NCBI GenBank assembly: GCA_029531795.1
Contig: JAPEIS010000002.1
Location: 1,302,001-1,366,000, forward strand
Length of the DNA: 64,000 bases
DNA from: Sclerotinia nivalis
Lineage: Eukaryota; Ascomycota; Leotiomycetes; Helotiales; Sclerotiniaceae
Direction of reading: 5' to 3'
Shown here: in pieces, positions 54,596-64,000 of the stretch
How positions within the stretch are numbered: the stretch's first letter is position 1
Layout: every line of letters begins with the position of its first letter
Program-made: the position numbers and the translations under genes
Notes under the pieces: model-generated
What the model was told of the DNA's origin: nothing
The model's database searches: none
The model's input: the letters and a program-made list of their open reading frames with translations, nothing else

Positions 54596-55899
54596 GAAGC
54601 AAACCGCGTACGTCATACCCTCCGTGCTCTGTTGTCTTTCATTGATGAGTCTGGGGAAATTTCACAAGACACGCATTCAAATACCACTTGATGGGTTGAT
54701 AACCAAATTTCATATTTGGGCTCGTGACGAGCAAGTATATTTACCTTGAGGCGAACGAACTATTGACGGCAAGCAAAGAGGCTCTACTTGAATTAATGAA
54801 TCGTATTAGCTCTTCGAAAATCGGGATTCCACCTTTTGTCTGCTACGCTAATAAGTTATATAATTCTATACTCTCTTCCTCTTGATGATACCAAAACCTC
54901 CTCAGCCCGTCTATTGACCTGGCCATGAAACAATACCCGAACACCATTTTCAACAATAGAAGTACGGCCATGTAAAGTATCACTATTATCACAAATATGA
55001 AATTCACGAGGCTCCAGTGGTGTGTATCTAGGGTTAGCAGTTAGACGACTGCAACGATTTACGAAGTCGCTTATCTACAACCGAACCCACCAGAGTTTCT
55101 CAGACATTGTCAGATTGATTGACTGATTGATTAAATTAACGTCTACACTGAGTCTAAGACTATCTAAGACGGCTAGAGGTTCTTGCGAACTCCTAACAGA
55201 TAACATAATGAAGGTAAGCTGGCTTATAGGCCTGGCTAAGTACATGATTTGAACGATTGAGATGAACTCAATCTTTTGAGTTGAGTAGGGGAAGTGAAAA
55301 CTAGTCCTGGGGGATGGATCCCGCAGACATTGTCAGATGACAGTATGGCTTCACGGTATGAAATACCTGGTTACCTTCAGCACGAGTTTCAAGTGGATGT
55401 GGATGTGGATGCGAGGCAAGGTAGATGTCGACCGCATTTTCCCGATTCGATCAGAAAATAATCGGAAACGTCGCTGATGTATGGCTTAATTCTTCTTGAA
55501 TGCTATTGGAAGCTCAATTAGCACCTACCCTTCACAGAAGTACTGATCTCAAAACCTGATTAGGAGGCCTCCTTTGTTACCTTGGATCTGCTTTTCACTT
55601 CATCACTAAAAATTCCGCTTGGGAAGGATATAGACAATCTCAAAGACGTGCCTTCTTCTACTATGCCCGGAAACCCTGAACATACCCATTCCAAGGCCTC
55701 TCTTTTTGTTTTCAAGATGTGAGAACAAAACACGTCGCTTTGTATGGTTCTTCCATTGCCGGCTCTCAAATTCCTACTTCCTAAAGTCAACGGCTATGTC
55801 TGCCGCAACGACATCATCTACCGGCGCTTTCTCACTTGCGATTCAGTTGAAAAACAGCAGAATTTACCACCACTAGACAGTCAGATGTGTGAACTCAGA
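54596..55899. other. Spacer upstream of the NRPS relic
   Basis: No intact gene. A plus-strand stretch at 55561-55722 is open for about 54 codons and contains SSTMPGNPEHTHSKASLFVF, which has coding-like character and may be an older part of the NRPS relic; I could not place it in a domain. Confidence 0.5.
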
Positions 55900-56640
55900 T
55901 CTGCGAGATGCACTGGCGAACTTTTGCTCGAATGCCACACCCCTTCGAGCGCAACAAGCCTGTTGTTGCCTTTGTCCTGTTGAAGAAGAAGGTGCAGAGA
56001 ACGCGGTTGTTAGTCTGCTTATTGCACACTCAGTCCGAAAATATCTATCGAAGTGATCTTGAAAGCTCTTATGGGTGCCTGCAACGGCCAGAAAATTCCT
56101 GAGCGAACGAATTGGTCAACTTACGTTGAGTATATCCACCACCAGAAATCAAAAGCGATAGCTTATTGGCGAAACTCACTGGAAGTGTTAGAATATACTG
56201 ATTTCGCATCCCATTTCTTCAAAATCAAGCTACAGCTCAATGGCCTGTATGCCTCCACGTCGGAAAGGAGACTATAATTCCAGAAATACCTATCAGCATT
56301 ACTTTCGCATCGTTTATGAGTGCTGCTTGGACTATTTTTCTTTCACGGCTTCCGGAAAAGGAGTAAGTCTATGGGCGATTATTCAACGAGCATACTGCTG
56401 CATTGTCAAATATCGAAGAGGTCGTCGGCCCGTGTATCAACGTCATCCCAGTGCGAGTTGACCTTCATCCCATAATACCCCATTGGAACCGGCACTTTCA
56501 ATACAAGAGCAATCATCGCACTAGGAGACTTCGACTCACTGGGATTTAGCGATATAATTGAGAGCTGCACCGACAGGCCGTCAGGTTCCAGGTTTTTTTC
56601 ATGCACACAACAAGAACATTAAGGAAGACGTAGCTCTTGA
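55900..56640 (+). pseudogene. Decayed fragment of a non-ribosomal peptide synthetase (adenylation end plus condensation domain)
   Basis: Several frames on the plus strand carry pieces of one NRPS. Near 55925-55990, ERNKPVVAFVLLKKK resembles the C-terminal subdomain of an adenylation domain. From 56053 the frame has NWSTYVEYIHHQKSKAIAYW, the usual spacer before the condensation-domain mid region. From 56280 another frame reads PISITFASFMSAAWTIFLS, meets a TAA at 56364-56366, and continues in the same frame with ALSNIEEVVGPCINVIPVRV, a near-perfect condensation motif. A third frame from 56521 reads FDSLGFSDIIESCTD and then stops. At least two frame changes and one internal stop are present, and the carrier domain expected between adenylation and condensation is absent, so there is also a large deletion. 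Confidence 0.8.
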
Positions 56641-57218
56641 AACAGAGGGCTTCACCAGTAGGCTATAACGGTTTTATAATTCTCGTTGACTTCCTTATTT
56701 CTTGTTCATGATTTCATTTCTTCGAGGAGAAAAACTTTGGGCTGCGGATATTTGCTCACTCGCATATGGAAACTTCAGGGGCTGCAGAAACAGTGCTCGA
56801 CAATTTTCTTCCCGTGATTGATAAGCTGTCAGTGGGATTGAAGACCTCTGTATTAACGTTAATGGTAGATCTAGTAAAGGATATTTGGGGTGTTGATCTT
56901 CGAAAGGAGATATTTGTATCGATGTAATTCGCTATCATAGTAACAGCGTCAATCAAAAATTCTGTTCCTCAAATACATACAATAATTGTGAAGCTCAATC
57001 AAAATAGCCTCCTCAAATTCAACATTTAATGACATCAATCATAAATGTTCCCAATGTCATTGTCGATGTTATGCATACTTTTTCTAAAAGACACCATTGA
57101 AGAACAAAAACCTGTATTTAAAGATTCGATGATAAATACTAATTGCACTCTTATCTCCTACTTCACATCAAAAAGCTCAACTCCTGCCATACCATCTGAA
57201 GTACTTTAGAGCATCATA
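56641..57218. other. Spacer between NRPS relic and P450 gene
   Basis: AT-rich 3' flank of the P450 gene. No gene or further NRPS piece could be recognised. Confidence 0.55.
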
Positions 57219-58911
57219 TCAATCAACACGATCCTCAGCAACCACCGCAGCAACCGTCAACGAGTCCGACAGCTCAAACATCCAATTGCCATCCCCAAGT
57301 CCTTTCCTTGCAGAAACCACTACGTCAATATCCGTATCCGGTTCCAATATCACAGTCGTCACATTCGTATTATCAGATGTAGGCAATTTCCACACACCCC
57401 TCACTGGCTTCACATCAAAACGCATGACAAACATGGAAACCACGGCTAATATTTCATTTGTGGCAAAATGGCGACCGGGACATAACGTGCTTCCGCCGCC
57501 AAACGCACGAAAGGCGGCGGGGTTGGGACGTCTGATATCTTTGTCTCTGAGAAATCGTCGGGGGTTGAATTCTTTCACGTCGGAACCCCATATCTTCGCA
57601 TCCATGTGTATAACGCGACTGGGCATTTGGATTAGAGAGCCTTCCTTCAGTAACCATTTATCATCTAACATGGTATCTTCCATGACTTTCCGTACGGAAG
57701 TACCAGCGGATCGATGACGAAGGCTTTCTTGAAAAGCCGATAATAGAAGAGGACATTTCGTTTTCACATTCGTGATATCGAGACTGCGTCCCAAAGTTCC
57801 ATCTTGGTTGAAACTCGTTTCCAGAACTGCCTCGATCTCCCCGCGGATTTCTTCCAGGAGCTTAGGATTCGAAAAGATGAAGAAGATTAACCAGAACACA
57901 GCAGGTGCCGTGTTGACGATAATAGCAACCCCGTGAACAGCCTCGTATCTAGCAATATCCTCAAATGGAACGCCATATTTGACATTGAGCTCTAGGCGGA
58001 CTTGAGCAAGAGCAGAAGCATCCTTGAAATCGCTAGCCGCAAAATATGATTCAAAAGCTTTGGTCATCCTCTCCCGTGCTGCGATACCTTTGCGAGCAAA
58101 GACCGAGGGAAGAATACCGATAAGCAGTCTCATCATCTGGCTCTCAAACTGCCTAATGCAATAATTAGTCTTCATCTTCCTGCATAAGTCACATGAAAAA
58201 CTAATACCAGAAGCTATTCCGAACCTTTAAATCCCTATAAGGATTTCTGGGCCCATAAACCGATTCTGTCGTCGCCATAGTAATCAAACCCCTTAACCAT
58301 CCATGAAGCCCAATCTCCACACTCTCCTCTCCCTCTCTAATCAACTCATCCAAGCTCTCAGCAACATTCCTAACCATAACCCTATTCATACCATCCAGCC
58401 CCGGTCCCGGCTGCAGCGCCTTCTTCATAATCGGCGTCGCCTCCATATTCAACCCCCAATCCCCTTCATCCCCATTAACATTCACCGCCAGAATATCCCT
58501 TGCCTTTTTACTAACTCCACAAAGCTGATTTGCGAATTTCGCCGTAATGGGTGGAAATGCAAGTTTCTTGGGTGATTTTTGGATTACCTTGATTAGCTCG
58601 GGTGTATTCACAATATACATTTTAGCGCCTGGGACGCGCATTGTGAGGATGGGGAGGAGCGTTTTCTGGCTGAGATCAACGTAGTAATTGAATTTTCGTC
58701 GTCCGAGTCCGAGGACGTGTCCAATATAGGGGATGCGTGTCGGGGCCGTGGGAGGTTCACAGGGATCGGAGTTTGTGATGGATAAGAGGTTGAGGAGGAT
58801 GTAGGTTAGTATACCGAGGACTGGGATAATCATGAGGGATTTGGGGGATAAGTTGTCCATGATTGAAATCATGTTGGAATTATCTTGGTATCGTAATCTG
58901 TCGGGGAGCAT
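57219..58911 (-). CDS. Cytochrome P450 monooxygenase
   Basis: Two exons (58911-58208 and 58152-57219), intron 55 bp with an unusual GTATTA donor, total 545 residues. A membrane anchor (SLMIIPVLGILTYILLNLL) precedes the Pro-rich hinge. The I helix reads VAIIVNTAPAVFW, lacking the usual acid-Thr pair; this resembles CYP7/CYP8-type enzymes. ExxR is ESLR (377-380) and the haem loop is FGGGSTLCPGRHFA with Cys459. The gene looks intact. Starts at 58911, 58872 and 58860 are all possible; 58860 gives the most typical short N-terminus before the anchor. The substrate cannot be read from sequence. The nearest neighbour is the NRPS relic, so it may be a survivor of a lost metabolite cluster. Confidence 0.9.
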
Positions 58912-59623
58912 GTGAGTGACGATGAATGGCTCCCAGATATCAACAATGAAGATAAACCCTCCTTGGTTAGATTTAGTAAAGAACAAAAAATGCACTGAAG
59001 TCAGCAAGGGGTTCGTCTTAAATAATGCTACACATGATGACTTCTTCAATCCTGAAATCAAGATTCATATGATCTTCTTCGAACCTTGCTTCCAGGTTAT
59101 CGGGTAACATGTGCGGTTAAGTTAATTCGGGGATACCTAACCGATGACCTAGTTCTAAAATGGTAGCTTGCATATGCATACTGTATTTCTAAACCCCGCA
59201 AAGAAATCAACATCTAACTAGATTACCATACTTGGTATTTCTAGCCACAAGTACATCGTCCATAGCTACTGATTCTAAGCACCTTAGCAGCCATATCTCA
59301 ATCTAACATCCAGGCATAGTTTCCATCATTCAAACTTCCTCATACCTTCCGTACATCCTTTCAACCCGATACATCTCCCACATTCCCATTTGCATGCGTC
59401 TTCATAGCCATATACATAGAATAGTGAAGTGGACCAAGGATATTTAGTAATCTTACAATTCCATATATTAACCCGATTCTCACCCGGATTAAATTGCATA
59501 CACGTGCTAGCGTATCTCTCTCTCTCTCTCAGTACAACAACTTCAAACCAGTGAAACAGATGCCACCAAACACTAACTCCAAACATTATATCATTAGCTC
59601 TCTATATCATCCAACTACGCACC
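58912..59623. other. Spacer between P450 and FEX genes
   Basis: P450 promoter on the minus strand and FEX 3' flank. A CT dinucleotide run (TCTCTCTCTCTC) lies near 59515-59530. No gene seen. Confidence 0.55.
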
Positions 59624-61309
59624 CTAATGCGTACACACCAGCCCCTCAAACCCATGCGTCCATCTAAAACTCCCCATAATAACCACCATTAAAGCCAATC
59701 CCCCAAGCACACTCACCATACCATATCTATAAGCATGACTCCTCCTCAACGAGGTCAACTCTACCACCCACGTACTAACCGTCGTCAAGCATCCACAAAA
59801 CCCATCTTCAATCCCTTGTAGCACCTGACATCCCACTACTCCTCCTAATGGTACATGTTGTAAATCATACACCATACCCATGATTGCCGTCCCAAACATG
59901 TTGACTGCATATGTGCCGAGTGGAAATGAGGAGAGTTTGCCATTTAAGTAAAGGGAGGCGTAGAAACGGCCTAGACAGCCGATGGGTGCAAATACGAGGG
60001 CAAAAACAGCGCGACCTCTCCATATCTCAGGCGCTGCATCATTTCTATCAGGTGGGAAGATAGCCAGAATAATTGCACCAAGCCAACAACCCCATGCCAA
60101 AAACACCGCAAAGGGATCCAGATACTTGCGGGACTTACGAAACGATAAGCTGGGTATATATGGCTCCAAAAAAATAGTAAGATGAGCACCAAAAAATAGC
60201 GCCGCCAAACACAACGAAACCGTTGTAATAATAACAGCCAACGTAGCCATAAACGAATATCCCCCATTCCGACTCACGGTGCTAGTTGTGCTTGCCGTAA
60301 CCGGACTATAATCCTGCGGATGATTCAATGGACTCTGCAAGTTATTCGAAAGCGCCAAAAACGTATCTCGGATAAACGACGAAAAAGATGTAAAACTACC
60401 ACAAAACCCCGTTGCAAGACCTATATACAGAGGAATGGTTTTTTTAGTGGCAGCATGTGCTTTTTTTGCGGCTTGTAAGTCGGGTACTTGTTCCACAGCT
60501 GATGAACCAGAACCGTTTTCTTCATCTTTGACTTTAGCTTTCCATTCCTGGATTTTGTGGTGATAGGTAGCTGTGCCCCATTCTTCTTTAAACAACATCC
60601 TATCCTCACTTAAGAAACCCATAAATAAACTTCCTCCAACATTGGCCCATAGTTCGCTGAAGATGACAGGAGCTCCAGGGTAGAATGTGATGGCTTGGAG
60701 ACCTAATCTAGCAAGTGTTCCAAATATTGAAAATAAAATTAGATATGATATAGTGTATAATTGTGTTGCAAATTTCGAGACCTTTTTGGTGCTGACATCT
60801 TTCTTCTCTTCTTCTGGTGACTTCTCACCTCTACCAATGCTATCCCGTTTCTTGCGCTCTTGTTCCCTTCGATCCTGTTCATATTCTTGTTCTTCGTCTT
60901 TCGCCTCCTCTAATGATTTATGGAGGTATATCGGAACGTCGTGGGGGTTTTCCACTGGCGATGGTGTTGCAAGTTCATTTAGATGGGCATAATCGTCTGG
61001 TATGTCGTATTCGCTTTCTGGGTAAGAAGCTCGACTTCCGCGACGGCGTGCCCTTTGCCCTCTGCTACTCGTACGTCCTAGAGATTGACTCTGTCGCAAT
61101 CGGTTTTCACCCTTGATTTGTATCGGTGCTGACATATCAACTTCGTCGAGTCGCAAACCACTCTCTGGCATATCATATCCCGCATCTTGTACTTCTAGTG
61201 TGCGTCGATCTTGAGATGGGCTCTCTAGAGACTTCGGATGGTCTGGGGTCACCTTAACATCGTAGGACTCATGTTCGGTACCATTGGCAGCTGCATTCGA
61301 CGTCGCCAT
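59624..61309 (-). CDS. FEX1: Fluoride export protein FEX (two fused CrcB/Fluc domains)
   Basis: A single exon of 561 residues. The first 180 residues are a charged cytosolic tail. The first Fluc repeat starts at about 185 and holds ELWANVGGSLFMGFL and GFCGSFTSFSSFIRDTF (about 301-317). The second repeat holds GTYAVNMFGTAIMGMVYDLQ and GFCGCLTTVSTWVVEL. A linking helix between the repeats gives the antiparallel arrangement seen in eukaryotic FEX, where only one of the two pores is active. FEX sits in the plasma membrane and exports fluoride, protecting enolase and pyrophosphatase. It is divergent from the eL32 gene, 389 bp apart. Confidence 0.93.
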   Translation of the reverse strand: MATSNAAANGTEHESYDVKVTPDHPKSLESPSQDRRTLEVQDAGYDMPESGLRLDEVDMSAPIQIKGENRLRQSQSLGRTSSRGQRARRRGSRASYPESEYDIPDDYAHLNELATPSPVENPHDVPIYLHKSLEEAKDEEQEYEQDRREQERKKRDSIGRGEKSPEEEKKDVSTKKVSKFATQLYTISYLILFSIFGTLARLGLQAITFYPGAPVIFSELWANVGGSLFMGFLSEDRMLFKEEWGTATYHHKIQEWKAKVKDEENGSGSSAVEQVPDLQAAKKAHAATKKTIPLYIGLATGFCGSFTSFSSFIRDTFLALSNNLQSPLNHPQDYSPVTASTTSTVSRNGGYSFMATLAVIITTVSLCLAALFFGAHLTIFLEPYIPSLSFRKSRKYLDPFAVFLAWGCWLGAIILAIFPPDRNDAAPEIWRGRAVFALVFAPIGCLGRFYASLYLNGKLSSFPLGTYAVNMFGTAIMGMVYDLQHVPLGGVVGCQVLQGIEDGFCGCLTTVSTWVVELTSLRRSHAYRYGMVSVLGGLALMVVIMGSFRWTHGFEGLVCTH

Positions 61310-61698
61310 TGTCCATTGAAGGTTATGATCCCCCTGCCAATATTATCTATGTAAAAGTAACATGGATCACGGGCTTCATGTTCCCTAGCTCAATCCATAA
61401 ATAGTTGCCGTCTTTTTAAAGTTAAGATTTTCGGAAAATCCATTCGGGGGAGCGCGTTATTGTCATCCAACACACGTGACATACACGCAAGCCCTAACAC
61501 TTTGGTGCCTCAGGTAAGGATATTCGCTTAAGATTCTGTGGGCTTAAACTATGAGACTACCAAAAAATATTTCGCAGGAAATCGTTATCAACCAACGACA
61601 AACAATCGACAACCCGACGACAAGGTGTGTATTGCTATTATCATGTCTCCTGGAGAGACGCAATCACTTCAATATCCGTTATGCTGACGGCCCTCTAG
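61310..61698. promoter_or_regulatory. Divergent promoter region, FEX / eL32, with probable 5' UTR intron
   Basis: The 389-bp gap holds both promoters. A likely leader intron of the eL32 transcript runs 61625-61698: donor GTGTGT, a CTGAC branch-like site, and CTCTAG just before the start codon. It contains an ATG that splicing would remove. Leader introns are common in fungal ribosomal protein genes. Confidence 0.5.
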
Positions 61699-62411
61699 AT
61701 GGTTTCCGCTAAGAAGCACGTTCCTATCGTCAAGAAGCGTATGTTTACTCCCCTCCTCGATCTTCGATATACGATTTGCATAGCCTGGGACCGATGAAGA
61801 GTTGCGACCGCCATTGGAGAGTCTGCGAATGGAAAGGATCGGATACGATTTCGAAGAATGGTTGATTGATAATTTTGTTATAGGCACCAAGCGTTTCCAC
61901 AGACATCAGAGCGACTCCTACAAATGTGTCGACGCAAGCTGGAGAAAGCCCAAGGGTATTGATAACCGTGTCCGAAGACGGTTCAAGGGACAAATGGTTA
62001 TGCCATCGGTACGTGGAACTGGAGGCGGCTGTAGTTAGGACGATACTCGAAAAACAAGATGGATTGGGATTCGAGGACGTTCAATGCACAGCAGGAATCA
62101 ATTGAGCAGCGGCTGACAAGGATATAGATTGGTTTCGGATCCAACAAGAAGACCCGCCACATGATGCCATCCGGCCACAAGGCTTTCCTCGTCAACAACA
62201 CCTCCGACGTTGACCTCCTCCTCATGCACAACAAGACCTTCGCCGCAGAGTAGGTTTAATCGATCCGGGAGCAAATGGACGTGATCACTAACAAATCATT
62301 AGGATCTCCCACGCCGTTTCATCGAGAAAGAGAGTTGAGATTGTTGCACGCGCTAAGGCACTCGGTGTTAAGGTTACCAACGCAAAGGCAAGAGTTACGA
62401 CTGAGGTTTAA
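61699..62411 (+). CDS. RPL32: 60S ribosomal protein eL32
   Basis: Four exons (61699-61738, 61884-62008, 62128-62249, 62303-62411) encode 131 residues, the usual length. The start [14 protein letters not shown], the middle [20 protein letters not shown] and the region [20 protein letters not shown] are strongly conserved in eL32. The end [20 protein letters not shown] is also typical. Introns of 145, 119 and 53 bp are in phase. eL32 is a structural protein of the large ribosomal subunit. The start codon directly follows a probable leader-intron acceptor. Confidence 0.96.
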
Positions 62412-64000
62412 GCGGATGGGTTTTGTTTGGGCATTTTGCACGGGATGGGAATGCTTGTTAGCACAAACAAAGGCTTTGCAGAATTATAGCAAAAGCTCTT
62501 TGAAAAATGAAGATCCTTAAGCAAATCTTTGACAGTCACACGAAGCTCCACTTGTGATGATTGTTCTCTCGCTCGGATGTCCTATACGCTTCCCTGATAT
62601 CCATGACATATCGCTCTCTCTGTTCAAAAGGATCCGAATACGTGCAGGTCTGGAAAAAAATTTCATGGCGTTATGGGCGGTTTGTCTCCCAAAAGGTTGC
62701 GATGGAGAGTTTCATTTCGATTTGTTCAATATACCTGTGCCACTGGCCAAACCAGTTGCTCACACGCTGTTGAGGGCATCATAAGCGCGAATTTATAAGG
62801 GGATACTAGCTCTCTCCCGTTCAAAATCCTACACGCATCCTAATCTGTCTCAATGCCCGATATTGTGCTGCATGTTATGCTCCCCGATTTTGCTGCCCGT
62901 CCTCTAGTTCTAGTCATAGTATCCTACGGTCAAGGCCCAAAAGCTCGATTGTCCGGTCCACCTATGAAATTTCTGGTAGGTTGAGCAATACTAGCGTTGC
63001 ACGATACTTCTCCTGGTAAGTGGAATTGAGACAACTAATTCGGATAGATCTTTGTTAGATTCATTCCAGGAGAGAATTAATCTAGATTCTGTCTCCGCTG
63101 ACGCCTGTATCTTGAAACTTTCTTCAATACACTATCTAGTAACTCACAGGATATCCGTAATATATGAACTTATTATTTATACTATCCATTATTTAAATTG
63201 TAGATACCTATCTGTAGCTCCTTCCTAAACTGCACTATGAAAACTTGTGTCAACATAATTGATATTTTATTCCAATTTATCTTTTGATCATTTGGATCTG
63301 TAGTCACTGTGTATATAATACGTTTGAGAACATCATATTATGGAAATGATGCCTTAATACACTTCAAAAGAAATGGAAATAAGTACCGACTCTACAACTA
63401 GCTCCCGACACCGTTCGAGGCTTCCCAAGTATACATTTTTCCTGTTGAGAAAAAAGAACTCCTCCCAATCAAGATGTAACGGTCAAATGAAACAGGGAGA
63501 ATACCGTCCTGTCATCATCAGGTTTCTTCATTATATCAAGTCCCTGCAATATAATCATAGTATTACACTAATACCAGATCTCCCAAACATGCAGATCAAC
63601 TCAACCCCGCACTACCCAACGAGGAAAGCTCATGAAACTAACAGGAAATGACGCAATAACCATGAAAATCCAAAAGGGGAAAGGTATGTGTGTACTAAAG
63701 AACTGAAGAACCAAGCTAACTTCTGTCAATGATAGTGACTTGGTCGGGTAGTAGAGACTGATGATTTTGAACCATGAATGATACAAGAGGTTAGAGAAAT
63801 ACCCCAGGATCCGATTAACTCACAATAAATGTTCCCACGCACAACGCATAAGAGATCTCCCACTCAAAATGCCATTTTGAAAGAACCATTTTTGGTTTAG
63901 GAAAAGAGGGATCGAACATTTTAAAAAGAGGACTAAATCGAGATCTAACCCATTTTAGGCTTTGGCAGCTGATGGCGCAAATCCATAAATCGATTTCTCC
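62412..64000. other. Right-hand end without a supported gene
   Basis: Begins with the eL32 3' flank. The rest is AT-rich, with ORFs of at most 92 codons that show no coding character. A gene beginning beyond the window cannot be excluded. Confidence 0.55.

Noticed and set aside
56363..56368. GTAAGT in the NRPS relic as an intron donor that would explain the TAA
   Set aside because: The same frame continues at once with conserved condensation-domain sequence, so no intron fits here.
61802..62038. 78-codon plus-strand ORF across eL32
   Set aside because: It is intron 1 plus exon 2 of eL32 read through in the true frame; the spliced model matches the family.

Overview
This window reads as nuclear DNA of a filamentous ascomycete, most likely a leotiomycete related to Botrytis or Sclerotinia. 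That placement is an inference. Direct support is the compact eukaryotic genes with many 46-90 bp GT-AG introns, the intact fungal orthologues (FMP27, Dsc ubiquitin ligase subunit A, mitochondrial ArgJ, dual-domain FEX, EFL1), AT-rich spacers of 0.3-4 kb, and many small tandem repeats. There is no sign of bacterial, viral or organellar origin. Exon limits were worked out by hand from reading frame, splice sites and protein continuity.

Left part (1-26 kb): a truncated, intron-free FMP27/BLTP2 lipid-transfer gene (-) fills the first 8.1 kb. Next come a CofD/UPF0052-family gene with a coding Gly-Asn hexanucleotide repeat (+), a kinase-like gene with a degenerate catalytic loop (-), a tRNA-Thr(AGT) (+), an unrecognised Ser/Pro-rich protein with a long leader and an upstream ORF (+), a PEX11-family peroxisomal protein (+), a His/Gly/Ser-rich protein with a BTB-like C-terminus (-) and an Mpv17/PMP22 membrane protein (-).

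Middle (26-49 kb): a gene-poor stretch with a degenerate 137-bp-period tandem repeat is followed by an unrecognised Cys-containing four-exon gene (+), a two-PH-domain protein (-), a 4.2 kb spacer, the ribosome-maturation GTPase EFL1 (+), a truncated and frameshifted relic of a class II terpene-cyclase domain (-), DscA (-), a heat-shock-factor-binding protein 1 homologue (+) and a two-thioredoxin-domain protein disulfide isomerase (-).

Right part (49-64 kb): an S28 serine carboxypeptidase (-), ArgJ of arginine synthesis (+), a decayed non-ribosomal peptide synthetase fragment (+), an intact cytochrome P450 (-), the fluoride exporter FEX (-) and ribosomal protein eL32 (+), then an apparently empty right end.

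Most genes are unrelated housekeeping functions with independent promoters. Two places hint at lost secondary metabolism: the terpene-cyclase relic at 42.5-43.2 kb and the NRPS relic at 55.9-56.6 kb beside the intact P450. I found no complete transposon, no CRISPR array and no clear new multi-gene system. The most unusual items are the two biosynthetic relics, the degenerate kinase with its charged insert, and the in-frame Gly-Asn repeat.
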